Program-made: the position numbers and the translations under genes | Shown: positions 26,582 through 34,359 of the stretch, piece after piece | How positions within the stretch are numbered: the stretch's first letter is position 1 | How the letters are laid out: each line of letters begins with the position of its first letter | Notes under the pieces: model-generated | The model's database searches: none | Seen by the model: the letters and a program-made list of their open reading frames with translations, nothing else | What the model was told of the DNA's origin: nothing | DNA from: JAZKSG01 sp036626215 | Lineage (GTDB): Archaea; Thermoplasmatota; E2; DHVEG-1 | Length of the DNA stretch: 51,395 bases | Direction of reading: 5' to 3' | NCBI GenBank assembly: GCA_036626215.1 | Contig: JAZKSG010000006.1 | Location: 1-51,395, forward strand

Positions 26582-27554
26582 ATTCTTCTTCTAACTCTGA
26601 GTGATAGTTGAATATTTTTTCTTTTACTTTTTCTACTCCCTGTTGATTCTTACATGAAACTTTTAGGTTAGAAGACTGTGTTTTTTTGATATCTGATTTG
26701 TTTTCTACAATTATAAAATGTGAGTCTTCAAAAGTTTGTTTCATTCTTTTAAGCAAGTTTTTTTGTTTTTCAAGTGGATAACCACTTGTTTCTGAGGGAT
26801 CAAATATGAATACTATTACGTCTGCTAGATGTGCCAATGCCGCAATAGCCTGTTTTTCAACATTGTTTCTTTCCTCTATTGGCCTATCAAGTAAACCCGG
26901 TGTATCTATTATCTGCCATTTATATTGATTATATCTTTCTGTCTGTGTCATATGGCCTACATGTATCTCTTTGGTGGTAAACGGATACTGCGCTATATGT
27001 GGTTTAGCGTTGGAGAGACTACGCAGAAGAGAAGATTTCCCAACATTGGGATAACCTGCAAGGACAACAGTAGGTATATCCAGAATGCCAGGAAGCCTTT
27101 TTATGATTCTTTGCGCCTCAGATAAGTTTTTCAGATTTTTGTCAACTTGTTTAACTACGCTGGAGATACGACCATAGATCTCATTCTGTTTTTTTTCTAA
27201 AAAGTCAAGATCCCCGGATTTTCGCAACGTCTTGATTTGTTTTGAATATATTTTTCTACAAGTGTTTTCCGCCCAGTTTATAGCCCCCAGAGATTTTTTT
27301 AGCTGGCCAAGATCAGTTTTTATATCTATTGTATCCCTATAAAACTGGGAGAGTTGATCAAAAGATGGAAATTTTTTAACATATCTATTTAGTTCATTTA
27401 TTACGTTCTGAGCGAAACAATCTGTTTTAGCGATAATTGTTTTTTTCTTACGGAAAAATGCATCTCTATCGCTGACTGAAACTTTTCGGGTTCTTCTAAA
27501 AGCTTTATCTAGAAGTTTATCCGCGGTTAATACTTCAGGTATCTGTTTGAACAT
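26580..27554 (-). CDS. nog1: NOG1-family GTPase (ribosome biogenesis)
   Basis: GTP-binding protein of the Obg/NOG1 group, working in large-subunit assembly. An N-terminal helical bundle (1-155; KIPxVLTAD-like start, SFDQLSQFYRDTID) precedes the G domain: G1 GYPNVGKSSL, the switch FTTKEIHVG, G3 DTPGLLDRP and G4 ENKSDI. Length about 324 matches archaeal NOG1. ATG at 27554 is preferred; TTG at 27566 is also in frame. It diverges from the wHTH-ribK operon across a palindrome. Confidence 0.93.
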   Translation of the reverse strand: MFKQIPEVLTADKLLDKAFRRTRKVSVSDRDAFFRKKKTIIAKTDCFAQNVINELNRYVKKFPSFDQLSQFYRDTIDIKTDLGQLKKSLGAINWAENTCRKIYSKQIKTLRKSGDLDFLEKKQNEIYGRISSVVKQVDKNLKNLSEAQRIIKRLPGILDIPTVVLAGYPNVGKSSLLRSLSNAKPHIAQYPFTTKEIHVGHMTQTERYNQYKWQIIDTPGLLDRPIEERNNVEKQAIAALAHLADVIVFIFDPSETSGYPLEKQKNLLKRMKQTFEDSHFIIVENKSDIKKTQSSNLKVSCKNQQGVEKVKEKIFNYHSELEEE

Positions 27555-27593
27555 TATTTTAGTCAAATCCTTGTTTTTTTAGAAAAACTTTAT

Positions 27594-27608
27594 TTTACAC
27601 GGTGTAAA
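27594..27608. promoter_or_regulatory. Palindrome in the wHTH-ribK operon promoter
   Basis: TTTACAC-G-GTGTAAA, a perfect 15-bp palindrome lying just after a TATA-like ACTTTATTTTA and before the start of the operon at 27631. Because the second gene encodes a helix-turn-helix/riboflavin kinase of the RbkR type, this is a good candidate for its own operator. Confidence 0.65.
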
Positions 27609-27630
27609 TTAACATATTGGTAAAAGACTT

Positions 27631-27861
27631 ATGGATGAAGAAGGTTACATTCTTTCAAACAAATATAGAAAATCGATTTTTAGTAGTTTAGCATCTGGAG
27701 AAAAAAACATTGATTTTATTGTTAAAAAGCATCGTATAATAAAAAGAGTTGCTTTAAACATAGTAAATGATATGATAGAAAAAGGATTAGTGGAAAAGAA
27801 AAACAACGATTTGTTTTTGACAGAAAAAGGAGAAAAATTGTCGGAACGGATTGAAAGCTAA
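27631..27861 (+). CDS. Small winged-helix protein
   Basis: A 76-residue protein that is almost entirely one winged-helix domain. Helix 1 is NKYRKSIFSSLASG, the recognition region is IDFIVKKHRIIKRVALNIVNDMIEKGLV, and the wing is EKKNNDLFLTEKGEKLSERI. It is first in an operon with the riboflavin kinase (25 nt to its TTG start) and PolX. It may be a small repressor or an accessory to the kinase-regulator; no ligand domain is seen. Confidence 0.75.
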   Translation: MDEEGYILSNKYRKSIFSSLASGEKNIDFIVKKHRIIKRVALNIVNDMIEKGLVEKKNNDLFLTEKGEKLSERIES

Positions 27862-27886
27862 AAAAAATAGTGTGGGAGGATATTTT

Positions 27887-28561
27887 TTGAAATACTATCT
27901 TTTAGAAACTCTGAAAGAATTGGCTTTGCTTGGGGGTTTTGTTAACAAAATTGAAGTTTCTTCTAAGGAGCTGGCTAGCCAGATCAAGGTTAGTCAACAA
28001 ACTGCTTCTCGTTATATTTTAGAGTTAGATGAACTAGGTTTGATCTCTCGGGAGATTGGAGTAAAAAAACAGCTTATTGAGGTTACTGATAAAGGCCGTA
28101 GTGTTTTAGAAAGGGAATATCTTGATTATAAAAAAATTTTTGAGTTTAGAGAGAAGCTTTTTTTCACTGGTAAAGTTATCTCAGGTTTTGGAGAAGGAAG
28201 TTATTACACTGGTCAAAATGGATATATTGATCAGTTTGAACAAAAACTAGGTTTTGAGCCATTTCCTGGTACTCTTAATGTTGAGATTAAACCTGTGGAG
28301 CGTAATAAACTTCGTTTGTTAAAGAGCTATGATGGTATAATCATAGAGTCTTTTGAGACAGAGGATCGTACTTTTGGAGAGGTTTTCTGTTTCAAAGCCG
28401 AGATTGAGGGAGTGGAAGGCGCTATTGTGTTACCTGCTCGTGGTCATTATTCCAATGTTTTAGAGTTTGTTTCTCCTCATTGTTTGAGAGAAAAACTTGG
28501 TTTGGAAGATGAGGATCAAGTGGATATAGTTATTTTTCTTGATGAAACATTTTTAGATTAA
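27887..28561 (+). CDS. ribK: CTP-dependent riboflavin kinase with N-terminal HTH (RbkR type)
   Basis: Makes FMN from riboflavin using CTP, the archaeal pathway. The N-terminal winged helix (about 1-85: VSSKELASQIKVSQQTASRYI) is fused to the RibK barrel (about 90-224) with GKVISGFGEGSYYTGQ, FEPFPGTLNVEI and a late LPARGHYSNVLEF. Family members with this fusion act as both kinase and transcription regulator of riboflavin genes. The start is TTG at 27887, 5 nt after GGGAGGAT; the frame is open further upstream but that part overlaps the first gene region without a ribosome site. A palindrome stands in the operon promoter. Confidence 0.93.
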   Translation: MKYYLLETLKELALLGGFVNKIEVSSKELASQIKVSQQTASRYILELDELGLISREIGVKKQLIEVTDKGRSVLEREYLDYKKIFEFREKLFFTGKVISGFGEGSYYTGQNGYIDQFEQKLGFEPFPGTLNVEIKPVERNKLRLLKSYDGIIIESFETEDRTFGEVFCFKAEIEGVEGAIVLPARGHYSNVLEFVSPHCLREKLGLEDEDQVDIVIFLDETFLD

Positions 28562-28592
28562 CATTTGTTTAAAATGATAGGTGGTTTATTTT

Positions 28593-30302
28593 TTGGAAAA
28601 TAAAAAAGTAGCGGAGTTGTTTTACAAAATTGGGGATTTACTAGATATCAAAGGTGAAAGCTATTTTAAATCACGAGCTTATCGTATGGCTGCTCAGAGA
28701 ATAGAGGTTTTAGATGAAGACATAAATAGTATGGTTAAAGAGGATAGACTTCGTTCCATACCTGGTATAGGCAGAGCTCTTGCTGAAAAAATAAAAGAGT
28801 TTGTGCTCACTGGAGAGTTAAAATATTTTGAAGAACTTAAAAAAGAGATCCCTGTTGCTCTTTTAAAACTTTTAGAAGTCCCCGGTTTAGGCCCTAAAAA
28901 AGTTTCAGTGATTTATAGAGAATTAGATGTCAAAGATATCGATGGGTTAAGAGAAGCCTGTAAGAATGGTAGAATCAGAGATTTAGAAGGTTTTGGTGAA
29001 ATAACTGAGAGAAATATTTTAAGAGGGATTAAACTCTTGGAAAAAACACAGGGACGTATTTTGCTAAATGTAGCTTATAGAGATGGTATGCAGATAAAAA
29101 GATATTTGGAAAATTTTGATAAAGTTGTTCGTATAGATGTAGCTGGAAGTCTACGTCGGATGAAAGAAACAATTGGTGATATCGACATTTTGGTTTCTTC
29201 TGATTATCCCGAAGATGTTATGGATTATTTTGTAGATTTTGATGACGTCAAACGTGTTCTTTTAAAAGGTAAAACTAAGACGAGTGTGCTGTTAAATAAT
29301 GACTCCCAGGTTGATTTAAGAGTGGTTGAAAATAAGAGTTTTGGCTCAGCTCTTCAATATTTCACTGGTTCTAAAGAACATAATGTAACGATGAGAGGTA
29401 TAGCTATAAAAAAAGGTTTAAAGCTTAACGAATACGGTCTTTTTGATAAGAATACAGATGAATATATCAAAGGAAAAGAGGAGAAGGAGATTTATAATGA
29501 ACTTGGGTTAGAGTATATTCCTCCTGAGTTGAGAGAAAACCGTGGGGAAGTTGAAAGAGCTAAAGAAAAAAAGCTTCCTAAACTTATAGGATACGACGAT
29601 GTAAAGGGTGATTTTCATGTTCATTCTAACTGGAGTGATGGTTCAGAGACTATGGAAGATTTAGCAGATTATGCTAAAAAAATGGGATATAGTTTTTTAG
29701 GGATAGCAGATCATTCTAAATCTTTGAAAATAGCGAATGGTCTTTCAGAAGAAAGACTTCTAAAAAAAATCGATAGGATAAAAGAGTTGAACAAAAAAAT
29801 AGCGGGTTTAACTTTGTTATGTGGCACAGAATGCGATATCAACGCTGATGGATCATTGGATTATAGCGACAAAATTTTAGAGAAGCTTGATTATGTAGCA
29901 GTTGGAATCCATAAGAAGTTCAAAATGAGTAAAAAACAGATGACTGAACGTGTTGTTGAAGCGTTAAAAAATGAATATGCTACTTTTTTGAGTCACCCTA
30001 CTTGTCGTCTGATAGGACGAAGAGAACCGCTGCCGTTAGAGATGGAAACAATTTTTGATACCGCTGTGGAAACAAATACCTATCTAGAAATAAATGCATT
30101 TCCAGATAGATTAGATCTTAATGATAGCCATATCCGACAAGCGAGAGAAAAAAACGTTGGTCTTGTACTTGGTACTGATGCTCACGCTCTTAATCATCTC
30201 TCATTTATGCAGTTTGGAGTAGCTACAGCAAGACGAGGCTGGGCTGAAAAAAAAGATGTTTTGAACACAATGGATATAGAAGATATTTTGAAAAAACTTT
30301 AA
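28593..30302 (+). CDS. polX: Family X DNA polymerase/3'-5' exonuclease PolX
   Basis: Bacterial-style repair polymerase. Helix-hairpin-helix repeats at about 50-130 (RSIPGIGRALAEKI, EVPGLGPKKVSVIY, DLEGFGEITERNI) lead into the polX palm with DVAGSLRRMKETIGDIDIL and VDLRVV. The C-terminal PHP nuclease has DFHVHSNWSDGS, GIADHSKS, GTECDI, LSHPTCRLIGRR and GTDAH, so the metal ligands look complete. Start TTG at 28593, 6-7 nt after GGTGGTT; GTG at 28581 lies inside that ribosome site. It is the last gene of the ribK operon by spacing (31 nt). Confidence 0.94.
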   Translation: MENKKVAELFYKIGDLLDIKGESYFKSRAYRMAAQRIEVLDEDINSMVKEDRLRSIPGIGRALAEKIKEFVLTGELKYFEELKKEIPVALLKLLEVPGLGPKKVSVIYRELDVKDIDGLREACKNGRIRDLEGFGEITERNILRGIKLLEKTQGRILLNVAYRDGMQIKRYLENFDKVVRIDVAGSLRRMKETIGDIDILVSSDYPEDVMDYFVDFDDVKRVLLKGKTKTSVLLNNDSQVDLRVVENKSFGSALQYFTGSKEHNVTMRGIAIKKGLKLNEYGLFDKNTDEYIKGKEEKEIYNELGLEYIPPELRENRGEVERAKEKKLPKLIGYDDVKGDFHVHSNWSDGSETMEDLADYAKKMGYSFLGIADHSKSLKIANGLSEERLLKKIDRIKELNKKIAGLTLLCGTECDINADGSLDYSDKILEKLDYVAVGIHKKFKMSKKQMTERVVEALKNEYATFLSHPTCRLIGRREPLPLEMETIFDTAVETNTYLEINAFPDRLDLNDSHIRQAREKNVGLVLGTDAHALNHLSFMQFGVATARRGWAEKKDVLNTMDIEDILKKL

Positions 30303-30371
30303 AAATGAACTCTATCATTCATATCAAAATAGATTTATCAAATAAGTTTTTGAAGGAGGAAAAAAGAGATT

Positions 30372-30581
30372 ATGGCTGAATGTAGAAAAGAGGAAAACAA
30401 AGAAAGATGTAATTGTACGTATACATGTAATCGAAAAGGATTGTGTTGTGAATGTCTTAGCTACCATTGGGATATGGGTCAGGTTCCAGCATGTTTTTTT
30501 CCAGATGATGTAGAGAAAACTTATGATAGAAGTATAGAGAATTTTATAAAAGTTTATCAAGAAAGAGGACGATGGTGGTAA
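30372..30581 (+). CDS. Small cysteine-rich protein (DUF6485-like)
   Basis: A 69-residue protein with six cysteines: C4 near the start, CNCTYTC and CCEC, then C at PACFF. The layout ERCNCTYTCNRKGLCCECL...HW...PACFFPDD...EKTYDRS matches a small family seen in anaerobes and annotated DUF6485. It may bind a metal or Fe-S cluster. GGAGG precedes the ATG. It stands alone after polX and ends just before an A7-C-T7 palindrome. Confidence 0.8.
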   Translation: MAECRKEENKERCNCTYTCNRKGLCCECLSYHWDMGQVPACFFPDDVEKTYDRSIENFIKVYQERGRWW

Positions 30582-30588
30582 AAGAAAC

Positions 30589-30603
30589 AAAAAAACTTTT
30601 TTT
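30589..30603. terminator. Bidirectional A7-C-T7 terminator
   Basis: Seven A, one C, seven T, a perfect self-complement between convergent transcripts. It is 8 nt after the DUF6485 stop but about 140 nt from the stop of the phosphoesterase on the other strand. Confidence 0.6.
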
Positions 30604-30607
30604 CTAA

Positions 30608-30738
30608 CTATTTTTCATTACTTTGTTGTGCATCGTATTTTTTCATTAGTTTTGCGATGTATTCTTTTTCTTCCTGAGAGTATGGTTCTATCAACTGGTT
30701 TCCCTCAACATGAGCTGAAAAGTTTGAATGGTTAAAAA
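30608..30738 (-). pseudogene. Out-of-frame tail after the phosphoesterase gene
   Basis: Directly after the phosphoesterase stop the +1 frame is open for about 44 codons and ends at a TAG only 5 nt from the terminator. It reads protein-like (HVEGNQLIEPYSQEEKEYIA, then KLMKKYDAQ). Removing one A from the A6 run before the stop would join it to the upstream gene, giving about 170 residues. Alternatively a 28-residue peptide could start at TTG 30694, 7 nt after GAGGG. Confidence 0.4.
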
Positions 30739-30743
30739 ATTTT

Positions 30744-31130
30744 CTACTTTTTTAAGCATTTGAAGAAAAGCCAGTTTTTTTCTTGTTGTTTGAGTTTTAT
30801 TAGACAATATCTCCCTTGTATTCTTTCGCCGTTTATATTGATTATAACTTTGTCTTTTTCTCTTTTTTCAAGAGTGTAGTTCCCCTTATCCCATATCTCT
30901 ACTTTTCCTGCTCCATAGTTTTCTTCTGGTATTTCTCCTTCAAAATTTGCGTATTCAAGTTTGTGGTCGTTTACCTGTATAGCAAGTCTTTTTGTTCCTT
31001 TTTGTTTAGGTGGCTTTTTTGGTATAGCCCAGCTTTTTAGGACTCCATCCATTTCTAATCTTAAATCATAGTGTAGATTTGTTGCATCGTGTTTTTGTAT
31101 TGTATAGATGAGTTTGTTTTTTTGGTTCAT
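30744..31130 (-). CDS. Stand-alone LigD-type 3'-phosphoesterase
   Basis: DNA 3'-end-healing phosphoesterase domain like the N-terminal module of bacterial LigD, here without ligase or polymerase. The catalytic signature HDATNLHYDLRLEMDGVLKSW is present, followed by AIPKKPP, LAIQVNDHKLEYANFEG, EENYGAGKVEIWD and a final NWLFFKCLKK. It removes 3' phosphates or ribonucleotides in the family. No Ku or ATP ligase is nearby; polX is 440 nt away on the other strand. The reading frame may originally have continued past the present stop. Confidence 0.9.
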   Translation of the reverse strand: MNQKNKLIYTIQKHDATNLHYDLRLEMDGVLKSWAIPKKPPKQKGTKRLAIQVNDHKLEYANFEGEIPEENYGAGKVEIWDKGNYTLEKREKDKVIININGERIQGRYCLIKLKQQEKNWLFFKCLKK

Positions 31131-31222
31131 TATTATGTTCTCAATTGTTTTTTTAGGGAAACTGTTTATTAAAAAGTTATGCTGATACTTCTTATTTAAT
31201 ATTGTATAAAAAGAATGGATTT

Positions 31223-31342
31223 AGATTTGGGTCTGGAAAGGTGATGTTGTTGGATTTACCTCCCTCATCTTGGAATTGTTTTTCAATTCCGTTCAGGTCT
31301 GATTAATTAATTTTTGGATTCTATCTCCAGACCCCAAAATCT
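31223..31342. ncRNA. Candidate structured RNA in a 434-bp gap
   Basis: A long closing stem pairs AGATTT-GGGTCTGGA (31223-31237) with TCCAGACCC-CA-AAATCT (31326-31342): 15 pairs with a two-base bulge. Inside are the perfect hairpin GGAATTG-TTTTT-CAATTCC (31272-31290) and a short AGGT/ACCT stem (31239-31242 with 31258-31261). The block is richer in G and C than its surroundings. A TATA-like TTATTTAATA about 26 bp upstream fits plus-strand transcription; a TTTATAAATTT on the other side fits minus. The strand is unresolved and no known RNA family is recognised. The rest of the gap (31131-31222, 31343-31564) shows only the next promoter. Confidence 0.5.
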
Positions 31343-31564
31343 ATAATAGATTTTAAATTTATAAATGTTTCCCAAAAATGTTTGATTGAAATTGTTTCGT
31401 TACAAATAGATGTTTTTACATAAAATATTTTACGATAGTTTGTATAATTATATATCTAAAAAATTTACTATTTTTTGTCGCAAAAAAAACCACCCATACA
31501 TATAGAAAAAGAGAACATAAAAAGTTTAAATATCATCAAGAAGTTGATTAAAAAATAGGAAGAG

Positions 31565-32101
31565 ATGAAGATTACTGCCTGTCCTCAATGTGGAAGTCGT
31601 AAAATATACCAAGGTAGAATGAACGACGGAGTTCTTACAGGTTATACTTCCCGTAACGTTTGTAGAAACTGTGGATATCAGGGGCCCCCAATTATTTTTG
31701 ATGACAAAGAGAGTTATAAAAAGTTTCTATCAGAAATTAAAAAACCAAAACCTTTTCCCACACCATACAAAAAAGAGAAGGAAGAGAGATCTGAAAAAGA
31801 AGAGGAAGAAGTAAAAAGACCTTTAGGTGTTACTATCCTATCATTGTTAACTATTTTTAACGCTGTTTTTGTGATTTATTATTATTTCAACGTGATAGGA
31901 TTCGAGCAAGGAGGATATATATGGATTTATTATACCAGTATGTTTGTTTTACAAGGAGTTATCCTGCCCTATGGCCTCTATAAAGGAAAAACATGGGGTT
32001 GGACACTAGGAGGAATATTTTTCGGTTTATCTATCCCCATAGGTCTAGTATTTTTATATTATATTACAAGACCCCATGTAAAAAAATATTTTGGAAAGTA
32101 A
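31565..32101 (+). CDS. Zinc-ribbon membrane protein
   Basis: A 178-residue protein. The N-terminal zinc ribbon has CPQCGS and CRNCGY (residues 6-9 and about 36-39), followed by a charged linker rich in Glu and Lys (about 60-90). Three or four membrane helices fill the rest: PLGVTILSLLTIFNAVFVIY, WIYYTSMFVLQGVILPYGLY and GWTLGGIFFGLSIPIGLVFL. The helical part resembles small DUF2127-like membrane domains. Role unknown. TATA-like TTTAAATA sits about 35 bp before the ATG and GGAAGAG just before it. Confidence 0.65.
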   Translation: MKITACPQCGSRKIYQGRMNDGVLTGYTSRNVCRNCGYQGPPIIFDDKESYKKFLSEIKKPKPFPTPYKKEKEERSEKEEEEVKRPLGVTILSLLTIFNAVFVIYYYFNVIGFEQGGYIWIYYTSMFVLQGVILPYGLYKGKTWGWTLGGIFFGLSIPIGLVFLYYITRPHVKKYFGK

Positions 32102-32110
32102 ATTGAATCG

Positions 32111-32160
32111 CCTGAAATCTGTATTCCAATCGGAGCAAGCTCCGGGGTATTAAACTCAGG
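32111..32160. repeat. REP-like compound hairpin
   Basis: Three nested stems: CCTGA/TCAGG (32111-32115, 32156-32160), GTATTC/GGGTAT with G-U pairs, and CGGAG-CAAG-CTCCG (32131-32144). The tight CAAG-loop tip and G+C content stand out in this genome. The form resembles hairpins associated with single-strand transposases or REP elements; no such transposase is seen here. Confidence 0.5.
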
Positions 32161-32167
32161 TAGGAAT

Positions 32168-32187
32168 AAAACTTCAAAAAAAGTTTT
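32168..32187. terminator. Terminator-like hairpin between convergent genes
   Basis: AAAACTT (32168-32174), six-base loop, AAGTTTT (32181-32187), lying between the zinc-ribbon gene and prsW, which converge. It gives a T-run on the plus strand and the complement on the minus. Confidence 0.5.
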
Positions 32188-32196
32188 GTTAACCTT

Positions 32197-32901
32197 TCAG
32201 GGATGTGATACATCAAGTTTCTTAATTCTAGATCTCACCACATAAATAGTGAAAGCAACCAATATAAATGCGCAGAACAAACCGACTGCTGCCCCTATAT
32301 GTTTATAGGTGAGCAGGAAATTGTATAGACTATGGATAATGAATGCCAAAATAAAATAGGGGATTATTCGAAATGCTTTTGTTTTTTTCATGATGGTTTT
32401 ACTGTATCCATATCCTGTCCAAGCGGTAGCTGAAGCATGTAATAGACATCCTCCGAAACTTCTCATCATCATTAAAACCAAAAAAATGAAGAGTCCTTCC
32501 GAAAAGAAACCAATTCCATATAGCAGGTTTTCTGTAGCTGAAAAACCAAGTCCAGCTACCGCCCCATAAATAAAACCATCTTCTATTTCAGTTAATTCTT
32601 TTTTAACAGATTTTAAATTTAAGGCAAGTGGCTTGGTAAACTCTTCTACAAGAGGAGCAACCAATATCGCCATGAAGAAAGGTATACTATATTTTTCTAC
32701 AGTTAACGATAGTGGTACTTCAAAAAATACTTCTAACAGGATTGAAGCTATTACAGCTATTGTAGCACCCCATAGGAAACAAACTATGAGTGGTTTCCAT
32801 TTTTCTGGATGATATTTTTCTGTGTTACGAATCCAGATGGCATAAATTATTGGAGGAAGAAAAGCAGTTAACGCCAGTAGCAGTATTTCAAATGTTTTCA
32901 T
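32197..32901 (-). CDS. prsW: PrsW-family intramembrane metalloprotease
   Basis: A polytopic membrane protein of 234 residues with about seven helices. The PrsW motifs are visible: APLVEEFTKP (Glu-Glu), GAVAGLGFSATENLLY with the second acidic site, LLHASATAW and FIIHSLYNFLL with the two His. In bacteria PrsW cleaves anti-sigma factors; archaeal substrates are unknown. CAAX-protease-like function is possible. It follows the aminotransferase gene on the same strand with a 34-bp gap and may be co-transcribed. Confidence 0.88.
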   Translation of the reverse strand: MKTFEILLLALTAFLPPIIYAIWIRNTEKYHPEKWKPLIVCFLWGATIAVIASILLEVFFEVPLSLTVEKYSIPFFMAILVAPLVEEFTKPLALNLKSVKKELTEIEDGFIYGAVAGLGFSATENLLYGIGFFSEGLFIFLVLMMMRSFGGCLLHASATAWTGYGYSKTIMKKTKAFRIIPYFILAFIIHSLYNFLLTYKHIGAAVGLFCAFILVAFTIYVVRSRIKKLDVSHP

Positions 32902-32935
32902 TTTTTTAACATTCTCATCAAAATATTTTATAGTT

Positions 32936-34201
32936 TTAATTTTTTTCTAAAAAATCGCTGATTCGCTCAATGCCTTCTTTTATGAGTTCATGATCGTGAC
33001 ATAGAGGGCCATATGATAAGCGAACTGCTTTTTCCATACTTGGTCCAAAACCATTTCCGGGTATCAATAGTACACCGGTGTTTTTCAAAATTTTTTGTAC
33101 AAAATCTACAGAGTCTTCGTTGTTAGGAGTTGGAGAGCAGGTGTAAAGCCCTCCTTGAGGTGTTAGATGTTTCCATCCTAATTTTTTCTTTATGGCTTTT
33201 ATCATAACTTCTGCTGTATCTTGGTATAGACGACGTGTTTGTTCTATGTATTCTTTTAGTGAATTATCTTCAAGTGTTTCTTTTAGAAAAGCTGCTGTAG
33301 TCATACTGTGGAGAGTATCTGGTGATAGCAGAGTGGATTCATTTATCTTTTCCAAGTTATCTATTATTCCTTTATCTGCTTCTACCCATCCTATTCTTCG
33401 GCCTAGACTGGAAAGCCATTTTGAGTTAGAGTGGAGGGTTATCAGATTTGGATATTTTTTAGGAGACCATGAAAAAGATTTTGGTTTATCATTAAACCAA
33501 ATGGTTTTGTATGCATGGTCTAAAATCAAGAAACCGTTATGTTCTTCCATTATCTCATAGCATGATTTCACAAAACCATCCTCAGGGATTTGACTAGTTG
33601 GATTGTCTGGTATAGGTATAACTAGGGTTTTCAATCCTTGTTTGCAGAATTTTTCTAATTTTTTTAAAGAAAAATCAGGATTAGATAGGTAACTCCATCT
33701 CTCTGGATTCAAAGCAGGCATATATCTAAAATCCACTTCTCTAAGGGCACATTTTGCCGCGTTTTCATAGTTAGCATAGGTAGGATCTAAAAAACCGATA
33801 CTGTCCCCGGGGTTGAGAAGTACTCTGACGACGTCATGGAAAAGCTGAGTCGAGGAATGACCAAGAATTATGTTAGAAGGTTCAAGATTGTTTATATCAA
33901 AAATTTTGTTTTCAAAACGACAAAGCTGTACTCTACATGAATAACTACCTTTGATAGGGCTGTATCTACCGCTTTTATGGAATTCATCAGAGTTGCTTGC
34001 TATATCTCTATATATTCTGCGGAGTTCATCTGGAGTTTTATGGTTACACCATCCACCTCCAAAAGAAATAACGTCCTCAGGGTCTAACCCCATCCTTCGG
34101 ATGTTTCGCTCTTCAGCCATCTTCATAATAGTCTGTATAGGTGAGAGGCCGCCAAGTGTTTTTTCTACTAAATCTGAGAGAGATATTGTTTTTGATGACA
34201 T
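32936..34201 (-). CDS. PLP-dependent aminotransferase, class I/II fold
   Basis: Fold-type I aminotransferase of 421 residues. Features are ISFGGGWCNHKTP near the substrate entry, GHSSTQLFHDV (cofactor phosphate region), IPDNPTSQIP (Asn holding PLP), DHAYKTIW (Asp on the pyridine) and the Schiff-base lysine in SNSKWLSSLGRRIGW. A late RLSYG holds the substrate Arg. The amino acid substrate cannot be told from sequence alone. The neighbours do not form a biosynthetic operon. Confidence 0.88.
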   Translation of the reverse strand: MSSKTISLSDLVEKTLGGLSPIQTIMKMAEERNIRRMGLDPEDVISFGGGWCNHKTPDELRRIYRDIASNSDEFHKSGRYSPIKGSYSCRVQLCRFENKIFDINNLEPSNIILGHSSTQLFHDVVRVLLNPGDSIGFLDPTYANYENAAKCALREVDFRYMPALNPERWSYLSNPDFSLKKLEKFCKQGLKTLVIPIPDNPTSQIPEDGFVKSCYEIMEEHNGFLILDHAYKTIWFNDKPKSFSWSPKKYPNLITLHSNSKWLSSLGRRIGWVEADKGIIDNLEKINESTLLSPDTLHSMTTAAFLKETLEDNSLKEYIEQTRRLYQDTAEVMIKAIKKKLGWKHLTPQGGLYTCSPTPNNEDSVDFVQKILKNTGVLLIPGNGFGPSMEKAVRLSYGPLCHDHELIKEGIERISDFLEKN

Positions 34202-34359
34202 ATCGTTTTTCAGTTATGAAAACATTTATTCATTAATGTTTTCTAAAAAAGACAGACTCCGTGAAATACAATAAAAATATTTAACTATCCTTTTCATATT
34301 TAGATAAATATTAGATAGATAAAAAAAATCTAAAAAAATTATATTAAGGAGCATAGCAA

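Noticed and set aside
31241..31302. C/D-box guide RNA (GTGATGT ... CTGA)
   Set aside because: The C box lacks its last A and no C'/D' pair is visible; the long closing stem fits another kind of RNA.
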